The position numbers were made by a program, and so were the translations under genes. The notes beneath the pieces are model-generated. The model was not told where the DNA came from, made no database searches, and saw only the letters and a program-made list of their open reading frames with translations. 64,000 nt of DNA from Delphinus delphis (lineage: Eukaryota > Chordata > Mammalia > Artiodactyla > Delphinidae): NCBI RefSeq assembly GCF_949987515.2, contig NW_027192673.1, positions 26,001 to 90,000 on the forward strand, read 5' to 3'. Below, one piece after another: positions 27,780-40,845 of the stretch (positions are counted from its first letter, which is position 1; the number at the start of each line of letters is the position of its first letter).

Positions 27780-28870
27780 CTAACACTAACCCGCACCCTC
27801 ACACGCACGCTCCCCGTAAAGCGTTGCCGTACCCTCACCTGGACCCTAAACCGTCCCCGTCCCCTAACCCTAACCCTAGCCCGAACCCTAACCCTAACCC
27901 TTCCCCGAAGCCTGACCCTCACCCGTGCCCTAATCCTAACCCGTACGCTCACACTAACCCGCGCTCTCACACGCACGCTCCCCCTAAAACGTTGCCGTAC
28001 CCTCACCTGGACCCTAAACCGTCCCCGTCCCCTAACCCTAACCCTAGCCCGAACCCTAACCCTAACCCTTCCCCGAAGCCTGATCCTCACCCGTCCCCTA
28101 ATCCTAACCCGTACGCTAACACTAACACGCGCCCTCACACGCACGCTCCCCCTAAAGCGTTGCAGTACCCTCACCTGGACCCTAAACCGTCCCCGTCGCC
28201 TAACCCTAACCCTAGCCCGAACCCTAACCCTAATACTTCCCCGAAGCCTGACCCTCACCCGTGCCCTAATCCTAACCCGTACGCTAACAATAACCCGCGC
28301 CCTCACACGCACGCTCCCCCTAAAGCGTTGCCGTACCCTCACCTGGACCCTCAACCGTCCCCGTCCCCTAACCCTAACCCTAGCCCGAACCCTCACCCTA
28401 ACCCTTCCCTGAAGCCTGACAATCACCCGTGCCCTAATCCTAACCCGTACGCTCACACTAACCCGCGCCCTCACATGCACGCTCCCCCTAAAGCGTTGCC
28501 GTACCCTCACCTGGACCCTAAACCGTCCCCGTCCCCTAACCCTAACCCTAGCCCGAACCCTAACCCTAACCCTTCCCCGAAGCCTGACCCTCACCCGTGC
28601 CCTAATCCTAACCCTTACGCTAACACTAAGCCACGCCCTCACACGCACGCTCCCCCTAAAGCGTTGCCGTACCCTCACCTGGACCGTAAACCGTCCCCGT
28701 CCCCTAACCCTAACCCTAGCCCGAACCCTAACCCTAACCCTTCCCCGAAGCCTGACCCTCACCCGTGCCCTAATCCTAACCCGTACGCTCACACGAACCC
28801 GCGCCCTCACACGCACGCTCCCCTTAAAGCGTTGCCGTACCCTCATCTGTACCCTAAACCGTCCCCGTCC
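27780..28870. repeat. 7-unit variant block, copy 1
   Basis: An ordered block: CCGCACCCTC with CCCCGTAAAG; CGCGCTCTCAC with CTAAAACG; TTGCAGTACC; TAATACTTCC with TAACAATAAC; GACCCTCAACC (28348) with CCCTGAAGCC; CCCTTACGC with CTAAGCCACG; GGACCGTAAACC; CCTCATCTGTACC. This copy has private changes such as CCTGACAATCACC and CCTCACCCTAACCC. Confidence 0.8.
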
Positions 28871-30777
28871 CCTAACCCTAACCCTAGCCCGAACCCTAAC
28901 CCTAACCCTTCCCCGAAGCCTGACCCTCACCCGTCCCCTAATCCTAACCCGTACGCTAACACGAACCCGCGCCCTCACACGCACGCTCCCCCTAAAGCGT
29001 TGCCGTACCCTCACCTGGACCCTAAACCGTCCCCGTCCCCTAACCCTAACCCTAGCCCGAACCCTAACCCTAACCCTTCCCCGAAGCCTGACCCTCACCC
29101 GTGCCCTAATCCTAACCCGTACGCTAACACTAAGCCACGCCCTCACACGCACGCTCCCCCTAAAGCGTTGCCGTACCCTCACCTTGACCCTAAACCGTCC
29201 CCGTCCCCTAACCCTAACCCTAGCCCGAACCCTAACCCTAACCCTTCCCCGAAGCCTGACCCTCACCCGTGCCCTAATCCTATCCCGTACGCTAACACGA
29301 ACCCGCCCCCTCAAACGCACACTCCCCCTAAAGCGTTGCCGTACCCTCACCTGGACCCTAAACCGTCCCCGTCCCCTAACCCTAACCCTAGCCCGAACCG
29401 TAACCCTAACCCTTCCCCGAAGCCTGACCCTCACCCGTGCCCTAATCCTAACCCGTACGCTAACACTAACCCGCGCCCTCACACGCACGCTCCCCCTAAA
29501 GCGTTGCCGTACCCTCACCTGAACCCTAAACCGTCCCCGTCCCCTAACCCTAACCCTAGCCCGAACCCTAACCCTAACCCTTCCCCGAAGCCTGACCCTC
29601 ACCCGTCCCCTAATCCTAACCCGTACGCTAACACTAACCCGCGCCCTCACACGCACGCTCCCCCTAAAGCGTTGCCGTACCCTCACCTGGACCCTAAACC
29701 GTCCCCGTCCCCTAACCCTAACCCTAGCCCGAACCCTAACCCTAACCCTTCCCCGAAGCCTGACCCTCACCCGTCCCCTAATCCTAACCCGTACGCTCAC
29801 ACTCACCCGCGCCCTCACACGCACGCTCCCCCTAAAGCGTTGCCGTACCCTCACCTGGACCCTAAACCGTCCCCGTCCCCTAACCCTAACCCTAGCCCGA
29901 ACCCTAACCCTAAACCTTCCCCGAAGCCTGACCCTCACCCGTCCCCTAATCCTAACCCGTACGCTCACACTAACCCGCGCCCTCACACGCACGCTCCCCC
30001 TAAAGCGTTGCCGTACCCTCACCTGGACCCTAAACCGTCCCCGTCCCCTAACCCTAACCCTAGCCGGAACCCTAACCCTAACCCTTCCCCGAAGCCTGTA
30101 CCTCACCCGTCGCCTAATCCTAACCCGTACGCTAACACTAACCTGCGCCCTCACACGCACGCTCCCCCTAAAGCGTTGCCGTACCCTCACCTGGACCCTA
30201 AACCGTCCCCGTCCCCTAACCCTAACCCTAGCCCGAACCCTAACCCTAACCTTTCCCCGAAGCCTGACCCTCACCCGTGCCCTAATCCTAACCCGTACGC
30301 TAACACGAACCAGCGCCCTAACACGCACACTCCCCCTAAAGCGTTGCCGTACCCTCACCTGGACCCTAAACCGTCCCCGTCCCCTAACCCTAACCCTAGC
30401 CCGAACCCTAACCCTAACCCTTCCCCGAAGCCTGACCCTCAACAGTCCCCTAATCCTAACCCGTACGCTAAAACTAACCCGCGCCGTCACACGCACGCTC
30501 CCCCTAAAGCTTTGCAGAACCCTCACCTGGACCCTAAACCGTCCCCGTCCCCTAACCCTAACCCTAGCCCCAACCCTAACCCTAACCCTTCCCCGAAGCC
30601 TGACCCTCACCCGTCCCCTAATCCTAACCCGTACGCTAACACTAACCCGCGCCCTCACACGCACGCTCCCCCTGAAGCGTTGCCGTACCCTCACCTGGAC
30701 CCTAAACCGTCCCCGTCCCCTAACCATAACCCTAGCCCGAACCCTAACCCTAACCCTTCCCTGAAGCCTGACCATCA

Positions 30778-30790
30778 CCCGACCCTAATC
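30778..30790. other. Type-2 marker junction, copy 1
   Basis: CCCGACCCTAATCC replaces CCCGTCCCCTAATCC: one base lost plus a T-to-A change at hexamers 16-17. It is embedded in linked variants: CCATAACCC, CCCTGAAGCC and GACCATCACC to the left, TTGCCCTACC, GACGCTAAACTG and GTCGCCATCC to the right. The preceding three units carry CTCAACAGTCC, CGCGCCGTCAC, GCAGAACCC and CCCCTGAAGC. Confidence 0.9.
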
Positions 30791-33559
30791 CTAACCCGTA
30801 CGCTAACACTAACCCGCGCCCTCACACGCACGCTCCCCCTAAAGCGTTGCCCTACCCTCACCTGGACGCTAAACTGTCGCCATCCCCTAACCCTAACCCT
30901 AGCCCGAACCCTAACCCTAACCTTTCCCCGAAGCCTGACCCTCACCCGTCCCCTAATCCTAACCCGTACGCTAACACTAACCCGCGCCCTCACACGCACG
31001 CTCCCCCTAAAGCGTTGCCGTACCCTCACCTGGACCCTAAACCGTCCCCGTCCCCTAACCCTAACCCTAGCCCGAACACTAACCCTAACCCTTCCCCGAA
31101 GCCTGACCCTCACCCGTGCCCTAATCCTAACCCGTACGCTCACACTAACTCGCGCCCTCACACGCACGCTCCCCCTAAAGCGTTGCCGTACCCTCACCTG
31201 GACCCTCAACCGTCCCCGTCCCCTAACCCTAACCCTAGCCCGAACTCTAACCCTAACCCTTCCCCGAAGCCTGACCCTCACCCGTGCCCTAATCCTAACC
31301 CGTACGCTAACACTAACCCACGCCCTCACACGCACGCTCCCCCTAAAGCGTTGCCGTACCCTCACCTGGACCCTAAACCGTCCCCGTCCCCTAACCGTAA
31401 CCCTAGCCCGAACCCTACCCCTAAAACTTCCCCGAAGCCTGACCCTCACCCGTCCCCTAATCCTAACCCGTACGCTAACACTAACCCGCGCCCTCACACG
31501 CACGCTCCCCCTAAAGCGTTGCCATACCCTCACCTGGACCCTATACCGTCCCCGTCCCCTAACCCTAACCCTAGCCCGAACCCTAACCCTAACCCTTCCC
31601 CGAAGCCTGACCCTCACCCATCCCCTAATCCTAACCCGTACGCTAACACTAACCCGCGCCCTCACACGCACGCTCCCCCTAAAGCGTTGCCGTACCCTCA
31701 CCTGGACCCTAAACCGTCCCCGTCCCCTAACCCTAACCCTAGCCCGAACCCTAACCCTAAACCTTCCCCGAAGCCTGACCCTCACCCGTGCCCTAATCCT
31801 AACCCATACGCTAACACTAACCCGCGCCCTCACATGCACGCTCCCCCTAAAGCTTTGCCGTACCCTAACCTGGACCCTAAACCGTCCCCGTCCCCTAACC
31901 CTAACCCTAGCCCGAACCCTAACCCTAAACCTTCCACGAAGCCTGACCCTCACCCGTCCCCTAATCCTAACCCGTACGCTAACAGTAACCCGCGCCCTCA
32001 CACGCACGCTCCCCCTAAAGCGTTGCCGTACCCTCACCTGTTCCCTAAACCGTCCCCGTCCCCTAACCCTAACCCTAGCCCGAACCCTAACACTAACCCT
32101 TCCCCGAAGCCTGACCCTCACCCGTCCCCTATTCCTAACCCGTACGCTAACACTAACCCGCGCCCTCACATGCACGCTCCCCTTAAAGCGTTGCCGTACC
32201 CTCACCTGGACCCTAAACCGTCCCCGTCCCCTAGCCCTAACCCTAGCCCGAACCCTAACCCTAACCCTTCCCCGAAGCCTGACCGTCACCCGTCCCCTAA
32301 TCCTAACCCGTACGCTAACACTAACCCGCGCCCTCACACGCACGCTCCCCCTAAAGCGTTGCCGTACCCTCACCTGGACTCTAAACCGTCCCCGTCCCCT
32401 AACCCTAACCCTAGCCCGAACCCTAACCCTAACCCTTCCCCGAAGCCTGACCCTCACCCGTGCCCTAATCCTAACCCGTACGCTAACACTAACCCGCGCC
32501 CTCACACGCACGCTCCCCCTAAAGCGTTGCCGTACCCTCACCTGGACCCTAAACCGTCCCCGTCCCCTAACCCTAACCCTAGCCCGAACCCTAACCCTAA
32601 CCCTTCCCCGAAGCCTGACCCTCACCCGTGCCCTAATCCTAACCCGTACGCTAACACTAACCCGCGCCCTCACACGCACGCTCCCCCTAAAGCGTTGCCG
32701 TACCCTCACCTGGACCCTAAACCGTCCCCGTCCCCTAACCCTAACCCTAGCCCGAACCCTAACCCTAACCCTTCCCCGAAGCCTGACCCTCACCCGTGCC
32801 CTAATCCTAACCCCTACGGTAACACTAACCCGCGCCCTCACACGCACGCTCCCCCTAAAGTGTTGCCGTACCCTCACCTGGACCCTAAACCGTCCCCGTC
32901 CCCTAACCCTAACCCTAGCCCGAACCCTAACCCTAACCCTTCCCCGAAGCCTGACCCTCACCCGTCCCCTAATCCTAACCCATACGCTAACAGTAACCCG
33001 CGCCCTCACACGCACGCTCCCCCTAAAGCTTTGCCGTACCCTCACCTGGACCCTAAACCGTCCCCGTCCCCTAACCCTAACCCTAGCCCGAACCCTAACC
33101 CTAACCCTTCCCCGAAGCCTGACCCTCACCCGTCCCCTAATCCTAACCCGTACGCTAACACTAACCCGTGCCCTCACACGCACGCTCCCCCTAAAGCGTT
33201 GCCGTACCCTCACCTGTACCCTAAACCGTCCCCGTCACCTAACCCTAACCCTAGCCCGAACCCTAACCCTAACCCTTCCCCGAAGCCTGACCCTCACCCG
33301 TCCCCTAATCCTAACCCGTACGCTCACACTAACCCGCGCCCTCACATGCACGCTCCCCCTAAAGCGTTGCCGTTCCCTCACCTGGACCCTAAACCGTCGC
33401 CGTCCCCTAACCCTAACCCTAGCCCGAACCCTAACCCTAACCCTTCCCCGAAGCCTGACCCTCACCCGTCCCCTAATCCTAACCCGTACGCTCACACTAA
33501 CCCGCGCCCTCACACGCACGCTCCCCCTAAAGCGTTGCCGTACCCTCACCTGGACCCTA

Positions 33560-35815
33560 AACCGTCCCCGTCCCCTAACCCTAACCCTAGCCCGAACCCT
33601 AACCCTAACCCTTCCCCGAAGCCTGACCCTCACCCGTGCCCTAATCCTAACCCGTACGCTAACACTAACCCGCACCCTCACACGCACGCTCCCCGTAAAG
33701 AGTTGCCGTACCCTCACCTGGACCCTAAACCGTCCCCGTCCCCTAACCCTAACCCTAGCCCGAACCCTAACCCTAACCCTTCCCCGAAGCCTGACCCTCA
33801 CCCGTGCCCTAATCCTAACCCGTACGCTCACACTAACCCGCGCTCTCACACGCACGCTCCCCCTAAAACGTTGCCGTACCCTCACCTGGACCCTAAACCG
33901 TCCCCGTCCCCTAACCCTAACACTAGCCCGAACCCTAACCCTAACCCTTCCCCGAAGCCTGACCCTCACCCGTCCCCTAATCCTAACCCGTACGCTAACA
34001 CTAACCCGCGCCCTCACACGCACGCTCCCCCTAAAGCGTTGCAGTACCCTCACCTGGACCCTAAACCGTCCCCGTCGCCTAACCCTAACCCTAGCCCGAA
34101 CCCTAACCCTAATACTTCCCCGAAGCCTGACCCTCACCCGTGCCCTAATCCTAACCCGTACGCTAACAATAACCCGCGCCCTCACACGCACGCTCCCCCT
34201 AAAGCGTTGCCGTACCCTCACCTGGACCCTCAACCGTCCCCGTCCCCTAACCCTAACCCTAGCCCGAACCCTAACCCTAACCCTTCCCTGAAGCCTGACC
34301 CTCACCCGTGCCCTAATCCTAACCCGTACGCTCACACTAACCCGCGCCCTCACATGCACGCTCCCCCTAAAGCGTTGCCGTACCCTCACCTGGACCCTAA
34401 ACCGTCCCCGTCCCCTAACCCTAACCCTAGCCCGAACCCTAACCCTAACCCTTCCCCGAAGCCTGACCCTCACCCGTGCCCTAATCCTAACCCTTACGCT
34501 AACACTAAGCCACGCCCTCACACGCACGCTCCCCCTAAAGCGTTGCCGTACCCTCACCTGGACCGTAAACCGTCCCCGTCCCCTAACCCTAACCCTAGCC
34601 CGAACCCTAACCCTAACCCTTCCCCGAAGCCTGACCCTCACCCGTGCCCTAATCCTAACCCGTACGCTCACACGAACCCGCGCCCTCACACGCACGCTCC
34701 CCTTAAAGCGTTGCCGTACCCTCATCTGTACCCTAAACCGTCCCCGTCCCCTAACCCTAACCCTAGCCCGAACCCTACCCCTAACCCTTCCCCGAAGCCT
34801 GACCCTCACCCGTCCCATAATCCTAACCCGTACGCTAACACGAACCCGCGCCCTCACACGCACGCTCCCCCTAAAGCGTTGCCGTACCCTCACCTGGACC
34901 CTAAACCGTCCCCGTCCCCTAACCCTAACCCTAGCCCGAACCCTAACCCTAACCCTTCCCCGAAGCCTGACCCTCACCCGTGCCCTAATCCTAACCCGTA
35001 CGCTAACACTAAGCCACGCCCTCACACGCACGCTCCCCCTAAAGCGTTGCCGTACCCTCACCTGGACCCTAAACCGTCCCCGTCCCCTAACCCTAACCCT
35101 AGCCTGAACCCTAACCCTAACCCTTCCCCGAAGCCTGACCCTCAGCCGTGCCCTAATCCTAACCCGTACGCTAACACTAACCCGCGCCCTCACACGCACG
35201 CTCCCCCTAAAGCGTTGCCGTACCCTCACCTGGACCCTAAACCGTCCCCGTCCCCTAACCCTAACCCTAGCCCGAACCCTAACCCTAACCCTTCCCCGAA
35301 GCCTGACCCTCACCCGTCCCCTAATCCTAACCCGTACGCTAACACTAACCCGCGCCCTCACACGCACGCTCCCCCTAAAGCGTTGCCGTACCCTCACCTG
35401 GACCCTAAACCGTCCCCGTCCCCTAACCCTAACCCTAGACCGAACCCTAACCCTAACCCTTCCCCGAAGCCTGACCCTCACCCGTCCCCTAATCCTAACC
35501 CGTACGCTCACACTCACCCGCGCCCTCACACGCACGCTCCCCCTAAAGCGTTGCCGTACCCTCACCTGGACCCTAAACCGTCCCCGTCCCCTAACCCTAA
35601 CCCTAGCCCGAACCCTAACCCTAAACCTTCCCCGAAGCCTGACCCTCACCCGTCCCCTAATCCTAACCCGTACGCTCACACTAACCCGCGCCCTCACACG
35701 CACGCTCCCCCTAAAGCGTTGCCGTACCCTCACCTGGACCCTAAACCGTCCCCGTCCCCTAACCCTAACCCTAGCCCGAACCCTAACCCTAACCCTTCCC
35801 CGAAGCCTGACCCTC
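33560..35815. repeat. 20-unit-spaced (3,360 bp) duplication, copy A
   Basis: Line-by-line comparison with 36.92-39.17 kb at a 3,360-bp offset shows only scattered differences, such as CGTCCCATAATCC (34810) and CCTAGACCGAAC (35435) in this copy. The left break is marked by CTCACCTGGACC here against CTCATCTGTACC there. The right break is at CCTGACCC here against CCTGTACC at 39168. Confidence 0.82.
33660..34740. repeat. 7-unit variant block, copy 2
   Basis: The CCGCACC and GACCCTCAACC markers lie 5,879 bp after copy 1, 35 units minus the deletion at 30778. CCGTAAAGAG is shared with copy 4 at 37.05 kb but not with copies 1 and 3, which read CCGTAAAGCG. Confidence 0.8.
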
Positions 35816-35849
35816 ACCCGTGCCCTAATCCTAACCCGTACGCTAACAC

Positions 35850-36925
35850 TAACCCGCACCCTCACACGCACGCTCCCCGTAAAGCGTTGCCGTACCCTCA
35901 CCTGGACCCTAAACCGTCCCCGTCCCCTAACCCTAACCCTAGCCCGAACCCTAACCCTAACCCTTCCCCGAAGCCTGACCCTCACCCGTGCCCTAATCCT
36001 AACCCGTACGCTCACACTAACCCGCGCTCTCACACGCACGCTCCCCCTAAAACGTTGCCGTACCCTCACCTGGACCCTAAACCGTCCCCGTCCCCTAACC
36101 CTAACCCTAGCCCGAACCCTAACCCTAACCCTTCCCCGAAGCCTGATCCTCACCCGTCCCCTAATCCTAACCCGTACGCTAACACTAACCCGCGCCCTCA
36201 CACGCACGCTCCCCCTAAAGCGTTGCAGTACCCTCACCTGGACCCTAAACCGTCCCCGTCGCCTAACCCTAACCCTAGCCCGAACCCTAACCCTAACCAT
36301 TCCCCGAAGCCTGACCCTCACCCGTGCCCTAATCCTAACCCGTACGCTAACAATAACCCGCGCCCTCACACGCACGCTCCCCCTAAAGCGTTGCCGTACC
36401 CTCACCTGGACCCTCAACCGTCCCCGTCCCCTAACCCTAACCCTAGCCCGAACCCTAACCCTAACCCTTCCCTGAAGCCTGACAATCACCCGTGCCCTAA
36501 TCCTAACCCGTACGCTCACACTAACCCGCGCCCTCACATGCACGCTCCCCCTAAAGCGTTGCCGTACCCTCACCTGGACCCTAAACCGTCCCCGTCCCCT
36601 AACCCTAACCCTAGCCCGAACCCTAACCCTAACCCTTCCCCGAAGCCTGACCCTCACCCGTGCCCTAATCCTAACCCTTACGCTAACACTAAGCCACGCC
36701 CTCACACGCACGCTCCCCCTAAAGCGTTGCCGTACCCTCACCTGGACCGTAAACCGTCCCCGTCCCCTAACCCTAACCCTAGCCCGAACCCTAACCCTAA
36801 CCCTTCCCCGAAGCCTGACCCTCACCCGTGCCCTAATCCTAACCCGTACGCTCACACGAACCCGCGCCCTCACACGCACGCTCCCCCTAAAGCGTTGCCG
36901 TACCCTCATCTGTACCCTAAACCGT
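35850..36925. repeat. 7-unit variant block, copy 3
   Basis: It lies 2,184 bp (13 units) after copy 2 and runs straight into copy 4, making a 1,176-bp tandem pair. It has CCTGACAATCACC, shared with copy 1 at 28.4 kb, which suggests copy 3 was copied from a relative of copy 1 and not from copy 2. Confidence 0.78.
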
Positions 36926-39170
36926 CCCCGTCCCCTAACCCTAACCCTAGCCCGAACCCTAACCCTAACCCTTCCCCGAAGCCTGACCCTCACCCGTGCC
37001 CTAATCCTAACCCGTACGCTAACACTAACCCGCACCCTCACACGCACGCTCCCCGTAAAGAGTTGCCGTACCCTCACCTGGACCCTAAACCGTCCCCGTC
37101 CCCTAACCCTAACCCTAGCCCGAACCCTAACCCTAACCCTTCCCCGAAGCCTGACCCTCACCCGTGCCCTAATCCTAACCCGTACGCTCACACTAACCCG
37201 CGCTCTCACACGCACGCTCCCCCTAAAACGTTGCCGTACCCTCACCTGGACCCTAAACCGTCCCCGTCCCCTAACCCTAACCCTAGCCCGAACCCTAACC
37301 CTAACCCTTCCCCGAAGCCTGACCCTCACCCGTCCCCTAATCCTAACCCGTACGCTAACACTAACCCGCGCCCTCACACGCACGCTCCCCCTAAAGCGTT
37401 GCAGTACCCTCACCTGGACCCTAAACCGTCCCCGTCGCCTAACCCTAACCCTAGCCCGAACCCTAACCCTAATACTTCCCCGAAGCCTGACCCTCACCCG
37501 TGCCCTAATCCTAACCCGTACGCTAACAATAACCCGCGCCCTCACACGCACGCTCCCCCTAAAGCGTTGCCGTACCCTCACCTGGACCCTCAACCGTCCC
37601 CGTCCCCTAACCCTAACCCTAGCCCGAACCCTAACCCTAACCCTTCCCTGAAGCCTGACCCTCACCCGTGCCCTAATCCTAACCCGTACGCTCACACTAA
37701 CCCGCGCCCTCACATGCACGCTCCCCCTAAAGCGTTGCCGTACCCTCACCTGGACCCTAAACCGTCCCCGTCCCCTAACCCTAACCCTAGCCCGAACCCT
37801 AACCCTAACCCTTCCCCGAAGCCTGACCCTCACCCGTGCCCTAATCCTAACCCTTACGCTAACACTAAGCCACGCCCTCACACGCACGCTCCCCCTAAAG
37901 CGTTGCCGTACCCTCACCTGGACCGTAAACCGTCCCCGTCCCCTAACCCTAACCCTAGCCCGAACCCTAACCCTAACCCTTCCCCGAAGCCTGACCCTCA
38001 CCCGTGCCCTAATCCTAACCCGTACGCTCACACGAACCCGCGCCCTCACACGCACGCTCCCCTTAAAGCGTTGCCGTACCCTCATCTGTACCCTAAACCG
38101 TCCCCGTCCCCTAACCCTAACCCTAGCCCGAACCCTACCCCTAACCCTTCCCCGAAGCCTGACCCTCACCCGTCCCCTAATCCTAACCCGTACGCTAACA
38201 CGAACCCGCGCCCTCACACGCACGCTCCCCCTAAAGCGTTGCCGTACCCTCACCTGGACCCTAAACCGTCCCCGTCCCCTAACCCTAACCCTAGCCCGAA
38301 TCCTAACCCTAACCCTTCCCCGAAGCCTGACCCTCACCCGTGCCCTAATCCTAACCCGTACGCTAACACTAAGCCACGCCCTCACACGCACGCTCCCCCT
38401 AAAGCGTTGCCGTACCCTCACCTGGACCCTAAACCGTCCCCGTCCCCTAACCCTAACCCTAGCCTGAACCCTAACCCTAACCCTTCCCCGAAGCCTGACC
38501 CTCAGCCGTGCCCTAATCCTAACCCGTACGCTAACACTAACCCGCGCCCTCACACGCCCGCTCCCCCTAAAGCGTTGCCGTACCCTCACCTGGACCCTAA
38601 ACCGTCCCCGTCCCCTAACCCTAACCCTAGCCCGAACCCTAACCCTAACCCTTCCCCGAAGCCTGACCCTCACCCGTCCCCTAATCCTAACCCGTACGCT
38701 AACACTAACCCGCGCCCTCACACGCACGCTCCCCCTAAAGCGTTGCCGTACCCTCACCTGGACCCTAAACCGTCCCCGTCCCCTAACCCTAACCCTAGCC
38801 CGAACCCTAACCCTAACCCTTCCCCGAAGCCTGACCCTCACCCGTCCCCTAATCCTAACCCGTACGCTCACACTCACCCGCGCCCTCACACGCACGCTCC
38901 CCCTAAAGCGTTGCCGTACCCTCACCTGGACCCTAAACCGTCCCCGTCCCCTAACCCTAACCCTAGCCCGAACCCTAACCCTAAACCTTCCCCGAAGCCT
39001 GACCCTCACCCGTCCCCTAATCCTAACCCGTACGCTCACACTAACCCGCGCCCTCACACGCACGCTCCCCCTAAAGCGTTGCCGTACCCTCACCTGGACC
39101 CTAAACCGTCCCCGTCCCCTAACCCTAACCCTAGCCCGAACCCTAACCCTAACCCTTCCCCGAAGCCTGT
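36920..39170. repeat. 20-unit-spaced (3,360 bp) duplication, copy B
   Basis: Counterpart of 33.56-35.82 kb. Private differences include CCGAATCCTAACC (38297) and CACACGCCCGCTCC (38550). The intervening 1.1 kb (35.82-36.92 kb) resembles 27.8-28.9 kb. Confidence 0.82.
37026..38110. repeat. 7-unit variant block, copy 4
   Basis: It lies 1,176 bp (7 units) after copy 3 and 3,360 bp (20 units) after copy 2, to which it is nearly identical. It belongs to the larger 20-unit duplication. Confidence 0.8.
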
Positions 39171-39472
39171 ACCTCACCCGTCGCCTAATCCTAACCCGTA
39201 CGCTAACACTAACCTGCGCCCTCACACGCACGCTCCCCCTAAAGCGTTGCCGTACCCTCACCTGGACCCTAAACCGTCCCCGTCCCCTAACCCTAACCCT
39301 AGCCCGAACCCTAACCCTAACCTTTCCCCGAAGCCTGACCCTCACCCGTGCCCTAATCCTAACCCGTACGCTAACACGAACCCGCGCCCTAACACGCACA
39401 CTCCCCCTAAAGCGTTGCCGTACCCTCACCTGGACCCTAAACCGTCCCCATCCCCTAACCCTAACCCTAGCC

Positions 39473-39492
39473 CGAACCCTAACCCGAAGCCT
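39473..39492. other. 12-bp (two hexamer) deletion in the core, copy 1
   Basis: CCCTAACCCGAAGCC: the second CCCTAA and the CCCTTC of hexamers 11-12 are missing, so the core drops to seven C3 tracts. Confidence 0.9.
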
Positions 39493-40299
39493 GACCCTCA
39501 CCCGTCCGCTAATCCTAACCCGTACGCTAACACTAAACCGCGCCCTCACACGCACGCTCCCCCTAAAGCGTTGCCGTACCCTCACCTGGACCCTAAACCG
39601 TCCCCGTCCCCTAACCCTAACCCTAGCCCGAACCCTAACCCTAACCCTTCCCCGAAGCCTGACCCTCACCCGTCCCCTAATCCTAACCCGTACGCTCACA
39701 CTCACCCGCGCCCTCACACGCACGCTCCCCCTAAAGCGTTGCCGTACCCTCACCTGGACCCTAAACCGTCCCCGTCCCCTAACCCTAACCCTAGCCCGAA
39801 CCCTAACCCTAAACCTTCCCCGAAGCCTGACCCTCACCCGTCCCCTAATCCTAACCCGTACGCTCACACTAACCCGCGCCCTCACACGCACGCTCCCCCT
39901 AAAGCGTTGCTGTACCCTCACCTGGACCCTAAACCGTCCCCGTCCCCTAACCCTAACCCTAGCCCGAACCCTAACCCTAACCCTTCCCCGAAGCCTGTAC
40001 CTCACCCGTCGCCTAATCCTAACCCGTACGCTAACACTAACCTGCGCCCTCACACGCACGCTCCCCCTAAAGCGTTGCCGTACCCTCACCTGGACCCTAA
40101 ACCGTCCCCGTCCCCTAACCCTAACCCTAGCCCGAACCCTAACCCTAACCTTTCCCCGAAGCCTGACCCTCACCCGTGCCCTAATCCTAACCCGTACGCT
40201 AACACGAACCCGCGCCCTAACACGCACACTCCCCCTAAAGCGTTGCCGTACCCTCACCTGGACCCTAAACCGTCCCCATCCCCTAACCCTAACCCTAGC

Positions 40300-40320
40300 C
40301 CGAACCCTAACCCGAAGCCT
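40300..40320. other. 12-bp (two hexamer) deletion in the core, copy 2
   Basis: Identical to the deletion 828 bp upstream and carried by the tandem duplication. Confidence 0.9.
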
Positions 40321-40832
40321 GACCCTCACCCGTCCCCTAATCCTAACCCGTACGCTAACACTAAACCGCGCCCTCACACGCACGCTCCCCCTAAAGCGTT
40401 GCCGTACCCTCACCTGGACCCTAAACCGTCCCCGTCCCCTAACCCTAACCCTAGCCCGAACCCTAACCCTAACCCTTCCCCGAAGCCTGACCCTCAACAG
40501 TTCCCTAATCCTAACCCGTACGCTAAAACTAACCCGCGCCGTCACACGCACGCTCCCCCTAAAGCGTGGCAGAACCCTCACCTGGACCCTAAACCGTCCC
40601 CGTCCCCTAACCCTAACCCTAGCCCGAACCCTAACCCTAACCCTTCCCCGAAGCCTGACCCTCACCCGTGCCCTAATCCTAACCCGTACGCTAACACTAA
40701 CCCGCGCCCTCACACGCACGCTCCCCCTGAAGTGTTGCCGTACCCTCACCTGGACCCTAAACCGTCCCCGTCCCCTAACCATAACCCTAGCCCGAACCCT
40801 AACCCTGACCCTTCCCTGAAGCCTGACCATCA

Positions 40833-40845
40833 CCCGACCCTAATC
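40833..40845. other. Type-2 marker junction, copy 2
   Basis: Same junction, 10,055 bp after copy 1 (60 units minus two 12-bp deletions minus 1). The right side has TTGCCCTACC and GACGCTAAACTG. Private changes: ACCCTGACCC, CCCTGAAGTG and CCATCCCATAACC. Confidence 0.9.

Larger units (their letters stand above)
38745..40400. repeat. 5-unit (828 bp) tandem duplication containing a 12-bp deletion
   Basis: Copy 1 is 38745-39572 and copy 2 is 39573-40400. Both have, in order, CACACTCACCCG, ACCCTAAACCTTCC, CCTGTACCTCACC with GTCGCCTAATCC, AACCTGCGCC, CTAACCTTTCC with CGCCCTAACACG, and the 12-bp core deletion. The unit spacing is 828 (840 minus 12), so the deletion existed before the duplication. Related single copies at 29.8-30.4 and 46.6-47.1 kb lack the deletion. 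Copy 2 has GTTGCTGTACC and copy 1 has CGTCCGCTAATCC. Confidence 0.87.

Noticed and set aside
23054..30778. Minus-strand Arg-Val-rich frame as a nucleic-acid-binding protein gene
   Set aside because: It begins and ends at the deletion markers, has no non-repetitive part, and is the reverse complement of the same hexamers. Kept only as a speculative dipeptide-repeat finding.
23126..34291. Asn-Pro-rich repeat resembling surface-protein repeats of parasites such as NANP-type antigens
   Set aside because: The resemblance comes from translating CCTAAC. There is no signal peptide, no unique N- or C-terminal domain and no ATG in the consensus.
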